5,260 nucleotides of DNA from Deltaproteobacteria bacterium CG07_land_8_20_14_0_80_60_11 (lineage in GTDB: Bacteria > Desulfobacterota > Desulfobaccia > Desulfobaccales > 0-14-0-80-60-11), in the NCBI GenBank assembly GCA_002779455.1, contig PEWM01000203.1, positions 1 through 5,260 of the forward strand, in the 5' to 3' direction. Position numbers and translations under genes: made by a program. The notes beneath the pieces are model-generated. The model saw only the letters and a list, made by a program, of their open reading frames with translations. It had not been told where the DNA came from and searched no databases. This document shows positions 1 to 5,076 of this stretch, piece after piece; positions within the stretch are counted from its first letter, which is position 1; every line of letters begins with the position of its first letter.

Positions 1-176
1 GCGCCTTCCCGGCTGGCATTGCTCACCATCTGCTTCATGTAAAAGGCGTGGCCGAAGTCCATGATGCCGAACACCAGGAGCAGAAACACCGGCAGCAGGA
101 TGGCGAGCTCCACGGCGATGGCGCCGCGTTCTGACCGCAGGCCCCGCTTGGGGTCAAAAAATCTTCCGGACCACAT
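1..176 (-). CDS. TadE-like pseudopilin, N-terminal part (cut by window edge)
   Basis: Only the first 58 codons are visible; the gene runs off the left edge. The product starts MWSGRFFDPKRGL, followed by a basic stretch and then RGAIAVELAILLPVFLLLVF, the hallmark of TadE/TadG pseudopilins. It has a Gly (residue 18) before the cleavage point, Glu at +5 (residue 23), Pro 29, and a hydrophobic helix to about residue 38. In the Tad system such proteins are inner-membrane pseudopilins processed by the CpaA/TadV peptidase and needed for pilus assembly. The ATG at 176 is preceded by GGAGAGGAAATCA, a good ribosome site. The gene follows cpaB by 44 bp on the same strand and should share its transcript. 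Whether it is TadE, TadF or a longer TadG with a C-terminal vWA domain cannot be decided without the rest. Confidence 0.88.
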   Translation of the reverse strand, partial: MWSGRFFDPKRGLRSERGAIAVELAILLPVFLLLVFGIMDFGHAFYMKQMVSNASREG

Positions 177-220
177 TGATTTCCTCTCCAGGCGCCTCGC
201 GCCATCGGCATCTGCTGCTC

Positions 221-1027
221 CTAAAGCTTGGCCTCCGACCGTTCCAAACCCTTGATAACCTCTACTCCCTTCTCTGCCCGCGCGGGTTGGGCGACAACCG
301 CGGGTTCCTTCTTGACTCCACCATTTAACAGAAATGAGGTGGTCACGCCCGGGGTTTGGGCGATGGTCTTATTGTTGCGGTTTCGGAGCGCCAGCCGGAT
401 TTTCCCTTCGTTGCTGGCCAGATTGAGCACCTCGGCGTCTGCCGGGGTCAACTCCAGGGTGACGGTATTCACCACCATCGGTTTGTTGTCGCCCTTTTGC
501 TCCCAAATCTGCCCGGTGGTCAGCACCGAAATATCATGCAGGATGGTCTTGGAAAAGTGCTCCCCTTGCCCTTTCAGGGCCAGATCCATCAGCACATCCA
601 CATGATCCCCGGGGTGGATGAAGCCGCCCACTCCGGCAACTTCGTCCACTTTGACGGTGAGGGCACGCTTCCCGTCCGGCAAAATGCCGCTCAACCCGGC
701 GGCCGTGCCCTCCGGGGCCAGCATGGTGAGGAGGATGGGGTTTCCCTTAAAAATTGGCGCCTTGACCACCCGGCCCTCAATCTCTCGCATGGTGGCGGCG
801 GAATTGGGCGGTATCACTTCCTGGGGCCTGGTAACGGCCTTTACCGCCTGTCCGGAGAGGGCCGTCCCGGGAGAAATGTCGGCGGTGGCGATGAAGACCT
901 GGCGGGTTGGCGCTTCCACCACCCTGGTCTTGATGCTGACATAGCGGTGGATGCCAAAGGTGGCGACTAATCCAGCCACCACGGCTGCGGCGATAAAAAT
1001 GGCGCCTCTCGGCAGATTTAATTTCAT
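221..1027 (-). CDS. cpaB: Flp pilus assembly protein CpaB/RcpC
   Basis: A 268-residue protein with an N-terminal membrane anchor or signal (about residues 8-25), then an SAF domain (about 43-105, with the stretch VFIATADISPGTAL). A CpaB/RcpC domain follows (about 112-230), including GGFIHPGDHVDVLM and VTLELTPADAEVLNLASNEG, both typical of the family. CpaB is a periplasmic component of the Tad secretion apparatus, thought to act with the outer-membrane secretin CpaC/RcpA. Length is normal for the family. The ATG at 1027 was chosen because it gives the usual MK-plus-hydrophobic start and has GTGAG just upstream; an in-frame GTG at 1036 would add three residues and has no ribosome site. The last 35 residues are charged, low in family similarity and probably flexible. 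It lies 227 bp after cpaA, an unusually wide gap for this operon. Confidence 0.93.
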   Translation of the reverse strand: MKLNLPRGAIFIAAAVVAGLVATFGIHRYVSIKTRVVEAPTRQVFIATADISPGTALSGQAVKAVTRPQEVIPPNSAATMREIEGRVVKAPIFKGNPILLTMLAPEGTAAGLSGILPDGKRALTVKVDEVAGVGGFIHPGDHVDVLMDLALKGQGEHFSKTILHDISVLTTGQIWEQKGDNKPMVVNTVTLELTPADAEVLNLASNEGKIRLALRNRNNKTIAQTPGVTTSFLLNGGVKKEPAVVAQPARAEKGVEVIKGLERSEAKL

Positions 1028-1254
1028 GACCGTCACTCACATTTCATAAAGGGTTGGGGCCGAAAACCTGATACTGGCCTGGCTCGGGATCAAGCCGCTC
1101 AAGAAATCCAGCGGTTGCGAAAAATTTTCGTAGCGTCTTACGCACCAAGAATGGCGCGTGAGACGCGCCCTACGGATTTTAGCCTTGGAAAACCATTCTC
1201 CGGACCTGAAAATCCTTTTCTGAGAGCAACCCGGTATGAGGCAGTCTGCAACCA
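1028..1254 (-). other. cpaA-cpaB intercistronic stretch
   Basis: This 227-bp gap in an otherwise compact operon holds a palindromic repeat (1129-1174). It is also spanned by an open frame of 72 codons on the minus strand (1255 down to 1037). That frame begins with an ATG overlapping the cpaA stop (TGATG), has GGGAGG nine bases upstream, and ends nine bases before the cpaB start. The predicted peptide is rich in Arg and Ser, has no recognisable domain, and is partly a translation of the palindrome. I therefore regard it as a probable by-product of repeat insertion, with perhaps a one in five chance of being expressed. No promoter or T-tract terminator is evident. Confidence 0.5.
1129..1174. 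repeat. REP-like palindromic repeat inside the tad operon
   Basis: The arms CGTAG (1129-1133) and CTACG (1170-1174) enclose CGTCTTACGC and GCGTGAGACG, giving a long imperfect hairpin. Within it, GGCGCGT (1153-1159) and ACGCGCC (1163-1169) form an alternative perfect 7-bp stem with a 3-base loop. Read on the minus strand it begins GTAGGGCGCGTCTCACGCGCC-like, a style of dispersed intergenic palindrome seen in many bacterial genomes. A diverged partial copy occurs at 5077-5096, which supports it being a dispersed repeat. It would be transcribed with the pilus operon and could affect mRNA stability between cpaA and cpaB. Confidence 0.75.
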
Positions 1255-1821
1255 TCACAGCCTGCCTCCCGCCCCCGTCAGGACCACCATGCCCACGGCG
1301 ATGGCGACCCCATAAGGGATCCCTTCGGTTAATTGGGAAGGAGACGGCGGGCGGGGGGGGCCATCCGGCCGGCACAGGATCAGGTTGAGCAGGAAGACCC
1401 ACCCCTCCTGGATTTTCTGCCACAGGATTCCTTGCCACGCCAGATACCCGAGGGCGATGACCCCGCCGGCGATCCCCATGTAGCAAAACAGAAATACGGT
1501 GAGCTGGGGCCCCAGCCAGGCCCCGAGGGCGGCCAGGGCCTTAACGTCTCCGGCCCCCATGCCGCCCCACAGGTAGGGCAGAATGAGAAAGGCGCATCCT
1601 AAGAGCATCCCCAGAAGGCCGTCGGCCAGGCCGGGGAGGCCATGGCCCATGAAGTTATAAGCCAGTCCGGCCACCGCCGTCCCTAAGGTCAGATAGTTGG
1701 GAATCCGCCGGGTCCTCAGGTCCCCCCAGGCGATCCACAGGGTGAGGGCCAGGGGTATGAGCAGATGCCCCCGGGAACTCATCCAACCAACAGCTTCTGC
1801 TAAAGAACCGGCCACGGGCAT
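1255..1821 (-). CDS. cpaA: Prepilin peptidase CpaA/TadV (A24 family)
   Basis: A 188-residue polytopic inner-membrane aspartic protease, about the normal size for the short, methylase-lacking TadV/CpaA branch of the type IV prepilin peptidases. The two catalytic aspartates are visible. Asp34 lies in WGDLRTRRIPN just after the first membrane helix, and Asp92 lies in the GAGD motif of GGMGAGDVK. The C-terminal IPYGVAIAVG is also typical. It should cleave the leader of the Flp pilin after Gly13 and of the TadE-like protein after Gly18, both encoded in this operon. The ATG at 1821 is preceded by AGGAAGGATGAGAGGACG, so a ribosome site is present although the nearest GAGAGG sits close to the start. 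An in-frame ATG at codon 14 is a weaker alternative. It lies 45 bp after the small upstream gene. Confidence 0.93.
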   Translation of the reverse strand: MPVAGSLAEAVGWMSSRGHLLIPLALTLWIAWGDLRTRRIPNYLTLGTAVAGLAYNFMGHGLPGLADGLLGMLLGCAFLILPYLWGGMGAGDVKALAALGAWLGPQLTVFLFCYMGIAGGVIALGYLAWQGILWQKIQEGWVFLLNLILCRPDGPPRPPSPSQLTEGIPYGVAIAVGMVVLTGAGGRL

Positions 1822-1866
1822 CGTCCTCTCATCCTTCCTGAAAATTCAGCGTTCGGGGTCGGGGGC

Positions 1867-1971
1867 CTAAACCCACGGTCCCATGAGCATTAAGCTCAAT
1901 ACGGTCAACCCCATTGATAACAGCGCCACCGTGGTCTGCAAGACCATCTCCCTGGTGCCTGCGTCTTTCAT
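1867..1971 (-). CDS. 34-residue single-span membrane microprotein in the tad operon
   Basis: A short frame, ATG at 1971 to TAG at 1867. The start is preceded by CAGGAGGAATCCCCC: a full AGGAGG eight bases before the ATG, the best Shine-Dalgarno sequence in the operon. The peptide has a charged head (MKDAGTREMVLQ) followed by a hydrophobic stretch of about 18-20 residues rich in Leu, Val and Met (TVALLSMGLTVLSLMLMG) and ends PWV. It would be a one-helix inner-membrane protein with the N-terminus probably in the cytoplasm. It is not a pilin: the Gly-(4)-Glu-Tyr processing motif is absent. It sits between flp and cpaA in the same direction, so a role in pilin handling or regulation of the assembly machine is inferred from position only. 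I recognise no family. Confidence 0.65.
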   Translation of the reverse strand: MKDAGTREMVLQTTVALLSMGLTVLSLMLMGPWV

Positions 1972-2013
1972 GGGGGATTCCTCCTGTGATCTGGCGCCCA
2001 GTCAAGGGAAATT

Positions 2014-2047
2014 AGGCCCGGCGGGGCAGCGCCATGCCGCCGGGCCT
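2014..2047 (-). terminator. Stem-loop after flp: attenuator, partial terminator or mRNA end protector
   Basis: AGGCCCGGCGG (2014-2024) pairs perfectly with CCGCCGGGCCT (2037-2047), an 11-bp GC-rich stem with a 12-base loop, starting 19 bp after the flp stop. On the minus strand it is followed by AATTTCCCTTGAC, which has only three consecutive Ts, so it is not a classical strong intrinsic terminator. Such a structure between a pilin gene and its assembly genes is a common way to give far more pilin mRNA than assembly-protein mRNA, by partial termination or by protecting the 3' end of a processed transcript. That function is inferred. Confidence 0.7.
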
Positions 2048-2065
2048 CCATGATCCGTTAGATCA

Positions 2066-2227
2066 TTAACCGATACCGGTCGTCGCCGCTTCAAACTTGG
2101 TTTTGAGGGCGCCGCCCAGGGCCGTAACCGCAGCAACAATCACCACTGCGATCAACGACACCAGCAGGCCGTATTCCACTGCGCTCGCACCAGACTCATC
2201 TTTGAAAAAGTTCTTGATCCGTTCCAT
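2066..2227 (-). CDS. flp: Flp-type major pilin prepilin
   Basis: A 53-residue prepilin. The leader MERIKNFFKDESG ends in Gly13, followed by ASAVEYGLLVSLIAVVIVAA. This gives Glu at +5 and Tyr at +6, the diagnostic Flp processing motif, then one hydrophobic helix. The mature pilin would be 40 residues, ending KTKFEAATTGIG. It is exported to the inner membrane, cleaved by the CpaA peptidase encoded downstream, and polymerised into the Tad (type IVc) pilus used for surface attachment. The ATG at 2227 has a strong ribosome site (AAAGGAGAGAAAAAA). It is the first gene of the operon and is followed by a GC-rich stem-loop, so its transcript is probably the most abundant of the set. Length is normal for the family. 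Confidence 0.95.
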   Translation of the reverse strand: MERIKNFFKDESGASAVEYGLLVSLIAVVIVAAVTALGGALKTKFEAATTGIG

Positions 2228-2351
2228 TTTTTTCTCTCCTTTTTTTATGGTATTAATTTTCCCGTGTGGTTTGGGGTTTCTCCGGTTAATAAGCTTTTGA
2301 ACTTTCGCCGCTGGTGATCATGTCAGGTTTCTTTGGCTCATCACCTCCTGG

Positions 2352-2450
2352 TCAACTGACCTCAATGTCGCTCAATCTTTTTTTAGGATTGCTCAATGTG
2401 AATTGAATATGCTTGAAATCAATGCCTCCGTAAATCAGGACGCCCCTCAT
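2352..2450 (-). CDS. Candidate 32-codon leader ORF upstream of flp
   Basis: The ATG at 2450 is preceded by GGAGGTG with six bases between GGAGG and the start, a good ribosome site. The peptide runs MRGVLIYGGIDFKHI to LSDIEVS and stops at TGA (2352). Three bases past the stop lies another strong AGGAGGTG (2342-2349), directly before a 7-codon ORF (MSQRNLT). The peptide has no membrane segment, no pilin motif and no run of one amino acid as in classical attenuators. The frame overlaps the phased CTCAAT repeats, so the DNA may be doing something other than coding. It is listed because of the ribosome site only. Confidence 0.2.
   Translation of the reverse strand: MRGVLIYGGIDFKHIQFTLSNPKKRLSDIEVS
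2361..2397. repeat. Three helically phased CTCAAT direct repeats
   Basis: CTCAAT occurs at 2361, 2371 and 2392, spaced by 10 and 21 bp, that is one and two helical turns. The contexts are also similar: the first and third read CTCAATGT, and the second and third read GCTCAAT. Same-face spacing is what a transcription factor binding as an array would need. They lie 135-165 bp before the flp start codon. A match of this size could arise by chance in an AT-rich leader. Confidence 0.35.
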
Positions 2451-2564
2451 TCTTCACCTCCAAACCCCTGAATGTATTCTCCGTAGAATTACTTACTCAG
2501 ATCGGGGAAACCCGGAGATTCACCGGGAGAAAAACCTTAAAGAGACGGTTCGGCAGGATGGCCT

Positions 2565-2605
2565 TAATTTATAACTAACTGATATTTATGTTTTTAATTA
2601 TTATA
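2565..2605 (-). promoter_or_regulatory. Tentative promoter region for the flp operon
   Basis: On the minus strand, TATAAT (2605-2600) is a perfect -10 hexamer, but the position 17 bp upstream reads GGCGCC, a very poor -35. A start from here would need an activator. A second option is TATAAA around 2572-2567, with TTAAAA about 18 bp upstream. The whole stretch is strongly AT-rich compared with the flanking DNA. These are the only plausible sigma-70 signals I see between the inverted-repeat element and flp. Confidence 0.3.
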
Positions 2606-2666
2606 GCCGGCCAGGCTGACATGGCGCCCCCGGTCCCGGGAAACAACATTGCATGCGGTTGTTCCA

Positions 2667-2906
2667 CCCCCCTCACCCCCAATGGGCATATGCGCTAACT
2701 TAAGGTTGGTTTTTATTATTAACCCTTTTTGTTGTCATTCTGAGTGAAGCGAAGAATCTCCAAAATTATCGGCACGTTAGAGAGATTCTTCACTGCGCTG
2801 CGCTCCGTTCAGAATGACAAGAAACTATTTTTCTTTACAAAATGTTGGCTTAATCTTATTAAGTTAGCGCTTATGCCCGATGGGGGAGAGGGTCAGGGTG
2901 AGGGGG
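2667..2906. mobile_element. Nested inverted-repeat element, MITE-like (about 240 bp)
   Basis: The ends are imperfect inverted repeats. The left arm (2667-2703) contains CCCCCTCACCC and then GGGCATATGCGCTAACTTAA. The right arm (2859-2906), read in reverse complement, has CCCCCTCACCC, a 12-base insertion, then GGGCATAAGCGCTAACTTAA, with 19 of 20 inner bases identical. The interior encodes no transposase and includes a second palindromic repeat (2732-2820). Size, terminal repeats and lack of coding capacity fit a non-autonomous miniature transposon or a mobile palindrome array. I see no clear target-site duplication at the edges (TTCCA on the left, AAGTA on the right), so the exact boundary and mobility are uncertain. 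Confidence 0.6.
2732..2820. repeat. Inner palindromic repeat (TTGTCATTCTGA ... TCAGAATGACAA)
   Basis: The left arm at 2732-2760 runs from TTGTCATTCTGA to GAAGAATCTC. The right arm at 2782-2820 runs from GAGATTCTTC to TCAGAATGACAA and carries about 10 extra bases (GCGCTGCGCTCC region) in its middle. Separated by 21 bases, the arms form a long hairpin. From general knowledge, GTCATTCTGAGnGAAGCGAAGAATCTC-type palindromes are widespread intergenic repeats in many bacterial phyla. Its position inside the larger inverted repeat suggests one element inserted in another, or a composite unit that moves together. Confidence 0.7.
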
Positions 2907-3154
2907 AAGTAATCTTCACCGCGTAAGAAATGCGTCGGCAAATTGATGAACCGTTTTGCTAAGGATAACGGGCATCATCCTATGCAAAAACCTAACCGGA
3001 CACTGCCGCAAACCAGCTGACTATAATAATGTTTGACGTTATTAAATATTGTTGTTAAATACTTTTTAGGCTGAGGTTATCGTCATCGGCAGAATCGATT
3101 TTTAAGAACCAGGCCTCGGAAAACCCAAAAGAGTAGTGGCTCATTTGTGATGTT
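2907..3154 (+). promoter_or_regulatory. Upstream region of the cyclase-like/DUF362 operon, with candidate promoter
   Basis: No gene is visible here. The best promoter is TTGACG (3033-3038), 17 bp, then TAAATA (3056-3061), or TTAAAT one base earlier. It sits in an AT-rich patch and would give a leader of roughly 85 nt. A perfect TATAAT occurs at 3022-3027 but lacks a recognisable -35. The stretch from 2907 to about 3000 shows nothing I can interpret. No clear ribosome site precedes the ATG at 3155 (the upstream bases are TTTGTGATGTT), so translation of the first gene may be weak or leader-dependent. Confidence 0.35.
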
Positions 3155-4048
3155 ATGGCGGAAGATTTAGTTTCTTTTTGGATTAATCAAGTGAAAGATC
3201 GGGTTCGGCCGGATGGCGGGTTCTCACCGCACCCCCGGGGCAGATACCGACCGGATGCAACCTGTTGGGCGATATTGGCCCTTATGGGTGACCCTGCCAA
3301 CCGCGACCTGCTCGCCCGGGCCCGTTCCCGTCTGGCGGCAGACCAGTTACCCGATGGCAGGGTCAGCATATCTCCGGATCACCCCGAGGCGGTTTGGCCC
3401 ACCTCCCTGGCGGTCTTTGCCTGGCGCCAGTCGCCCGAGCACCGGGAAAATCAGGCTCGGGCGGCAGATTTCCTGATTAACAGCCGCGGCAAGCATTGGC
3501 CGCGAACGGCGGATGCTCCCTCAGCCCACGATACCAATATTAAGGGTTGGCCCTGGATCGCCGATACGCATGCATGGGCCGAGCCCACTGCCCTGGCGCT
3601 GCTGGCCCTCAAAATTGCCGGATATGGCGGCCATCAACGGGTCCAGGAAGCTACCCGTCTGCTCCTGGACCGGCAATTGCCCCAGGGCGGCTGGAACTAT
3701 GGAAATACGTTGGTCTATGACCAGGAATTGCGGCCAATGCCTCTGAGCACGGGGATTGTTCTGAATGCCCTCCAAGACCAGACCTCGCTGGCAACCATCC
3801 AACGCAGCCTCACCTATCTGCAATCCAGGGTGGTCGGCTTACCCACCCCCCGCTCACTGGGGTGGAGTCTTTTGGGACTCGGCGCCTGGCGAGCCCGCCC
3901 CGAACCGTCTCCAGACTGGATTTATGCCTGCCTGAAGAACCAGGCCAGGTATGGCGCCTATGATACGGCCGCCCTCTCCCTGCTCCTGGTGGCCTTAAAA
4001 TCACCCGGCGGGCTTGAAGAGATTTTCTCAGACCCGGGGAAGTCATGA
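3155..4048 (+). CDS. Squalene-cyclase/prenyltransferase-type alpha-barrel repeat protein
   Basis: A 297-residue soluble protein without signal or membrane segment. It is built from repeats of the terpene-cyclase/prenyltransferase alpha-alpha barrel. Each has a Gly-rich turn followed by a helix: RPDGGF (18-23) with PDATCWAILAL (33-43), LPDGRV (65-70) with WPTSLAVFAW (81-90), WAEPTALALLAL (141-152), LPQGGWNYGN (175-184), and YGAYDTAALSLLLVAL (266-281). True squalene-hopene cyclases are over 600 residues and carry the DxDD proton donor. Here the matching place reads EPTA and no DxDD exists, and this is one barrel only, so cyclisation of squalene is unlikely. It may bind an isoprenoid or act as a scaffold. 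The start at 3155 has no obvious ribosome site. The stop overlaps the next gene by four bases (ATGA), implying coupled translation and a linked role with the DUF362 protein. Confidence 0.8.
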   Translation: MAEDLVSFWINQVKDRVRPDGGFSPHPRGRYRPDATCWAILALMGDPANRDLLARARSRLAADQLPDGRVSISPDHPEAVWPTSLAVFAWRQSPEHRENQARAADFLINSRGKHWPRTADAPSAHDTNIKGWPWIADTHAWAEPTALALLALKIAGYGGHQRVQEATRLLLDRQLPQGGWNYGNTLVYDQELRPMPLSTGIVLNALQDQTSLATIQRSLTYLQSRVVGLPTPRSLGWSLLGLGAWRARPEPSPDWIYACLKNQARYGAYDTAALSLLLVALKSPGGLEEIFSDPGKS

Positions 4049-5076
4049 ACGAGGACCGGCATGGGCCTAAGACCCTGAACCCCAAAGGCTTTACCCGGCG
4101 CGGGTTCTTATTCGCCGGTCTGGGAGGGGTTGCTTTGGCCGCGGCGGGACTCTACCTGTGGCCGAAGATTTTCCGGCGGAAATGGCGGGAACCAGCTTTT
4201 ATTGCGAAGGCGCCGGACTACCGCGCCGATATTGCCGGGCTAATCGTCTCGGGCTTCAAGGAGTTGGGAGTCTCCCCCGAGGAAATCAGGGGCAAACGAA
4301 TTTTATTGAAGCCCAACCTGGTGGAGACCGATCCCGGCGCCATTCATATTAATACTCATCCCGCGGTGGTCTTTGGCGCCGCCCAGGCTTTCCTCAGGCT
4401 CGGGGCGGGGCACGTCATCGTGGCCGAAGGGCCGGGGCATTGCCGCGATACCTTGCTGTTGTTGGAAGAATCCGGCCTGGCCGAAATGCTTGGGAACGAT
4501 CGGATTCCGTTTATTGATTTGAACTATGACCAGGGTTATTTCACCGGGAATATCGGCCGCTATTCATCCCTGGCCAATCTGACGTTTCCTGAGACCTTGC
4601 GGCAGGTGGATTGGGTGGTTTCCCTGGCCAAACTGAAAACCCACCATTGGGCCGGAATCACCCTGTCCATGAAGAATTTATTCGGCGTCATGCCGGGGAT
4701 TTACTATGGCTGGCCTAAAAATGTCCTCCATTATGCGGGCATTGATGAGGCGATCCTGGATATTGTCTGCGCCCTCAAGCCGCAATTCGCCATTGTGGAC
4801 GGCATTGTCGGCATGGAAGGCGACGGGCCGATCATGGGAACTCCGAAGCCGGCCGGCGTCCTGGTGATGGGGCGCAATCTGCCCGCGGTGGATGCCACCT
4901 GCGCCCGCATCATGGGGGTCAATCCCCACCGGGTGCGCTACCTGGCGGAAGCCGGCCGCCGCCTGGGGCCGGTCCATGCGGCGGAAATTATTCAGGTCGG
5001 GGAACCGGTGGCCTCGGTCCGGACGGATTTTTTGCTCCTGGACAAGATCCCGGCGCACCGGGGCCTGCGGTTGTAG
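4045..5076 (+). CDS. DUF362 protein with twin-arginine signal/anchor
   Basis: A 343-residue protein. The N-terminus has a twin-arginine motif, TRRGFL (Arg18-Arg19), then a hydrophobic segment (about 21-38) and a basic WPKIFRRKWR, so it is probably Tat-exported and held on the outer face of the inner membrane. The DUF362 domain fills the rest: ILLKPNLVE (86-94), GAGHVIVAEGPGH (120-132), the diagnostic SLAKLKTHHWAGITLSMKNL (193-212) followed by FGV, and DGIVGMEGDGP (252-262). DUF362 has no firmly established biochemical role; some members carry a C-terminal ferredoxin domain with Cys clusters, and this one does not. The ATG lies in the overlap with the upstream stop (ATGA) behind GGGGAAG, a usable ribosome site. 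A Tat signal on the second protein and none on the first means the pair would work in different compartments, unless the leader stays uncleaved as an anchor. Confidence 0.88.
   Translation: MNEDRHGPKTLNPKGFTRRGFLFAGLGGVALAAAGLYLWPKIFRRKWREPAFIAKAPDYRADIAGLIVSGFKELGVSPEEIRGKRILLKPNLVETDPGAIHINTHPAVVFGAAQAFLRLGAGHVIVAEGPGHCRDTLLLLEESGLAEMLGNDRIPFIDLNYDQGYFTGNIGRYSSLANLTFPETLRQVDWVVSLAKLKTHHWAGITLSMKNLFGVMPGIYYGWPKNVLHYAGIDEAILDIVCALKPQFAIVDGIVGMEGDGPIMGTPKPAGVLVMGRNLPAVDATCARIMGVNPHRVRYLAEAGRRLGPVHAAEIIQVGEPVASVRTDFLLLDKIPAHRGLRL

Larger units (their letters stand above)
2228..2605 (-). promoter_or_regulatory. Long flp leader / upstream control region
   Basis: About 380 bp upstream of flp contain no conserved gene. 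Visible elements, in transcription order, are listed here. An AT-rich stretch with TATAAT-like hexamers spans 2565-2605. Overlapping hairpins lie at 2503-2525, where CGGG and CCCG repeat around a GAAA loop. A Shine-Dalgarno plus short ORF occupies 2352-2461, with three phased CTCAAT repeats at 2361-2397. The small palindrome GGTCAACTGACC is at 2350-2361. A second anti-SD-complementary AGGAGGTG at 2342-2349 has its GGTGAT pairing with ATCACC at 2313-2318. I found no match to the sigma-54 GG-N10-GC pattern and no riboswitch I can name. If transcription starts near 2593, the 5' UTR is about 365 nt, long enough for post-transcriptional control. Confidence 0.4.

Noticed and set aside
356..970. Long plus-strand frame of about 200 codons opposite cpaB
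   Set aside because: It is antisense to a clear CpaB gene, rich in Gly, His and Arg as expected of a shadow frame, and has no domain.
2406..2428. Possible sigma-54 promoter on the minus strand (GGC ... GC in GGCATTGATTTCAAGC)
   Set aside because: The spacing between the GG and GC elements is 12 rather than the required 10, and the flanking bases do not match TGGCAC/TTGC.
2231..2605. c-di-GMP (GEMM) or other riboswitch in the flp leader
   Set aside because: Flp pili are often c-di-GMP linked, but I cannot find the conserved GEMM core or any other named aptamer signature here.
2732..2820. CRISPR array or tRNA gene in the repeat region
   Set aside because: The repeats are inverted and single-unit, not regularly spaced direct repeats, and no tRNA T-loop or cloverleaf pattern is present.
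2744..2926. Plus-strand 60-codon frame within the inverted-repeat element
   Set aside because: It is a translation of the palindromic arms (both the inner and right outer arm), has no ribosome site, and shows no protein-like features.
3155..4048. Squalene-hopene cyclase (shc) assignment
   Set aside because: At 297 residues it is less than half the enzyme length and lacks the DxDD catalytic motif; only the barrel repeat fold is supported.
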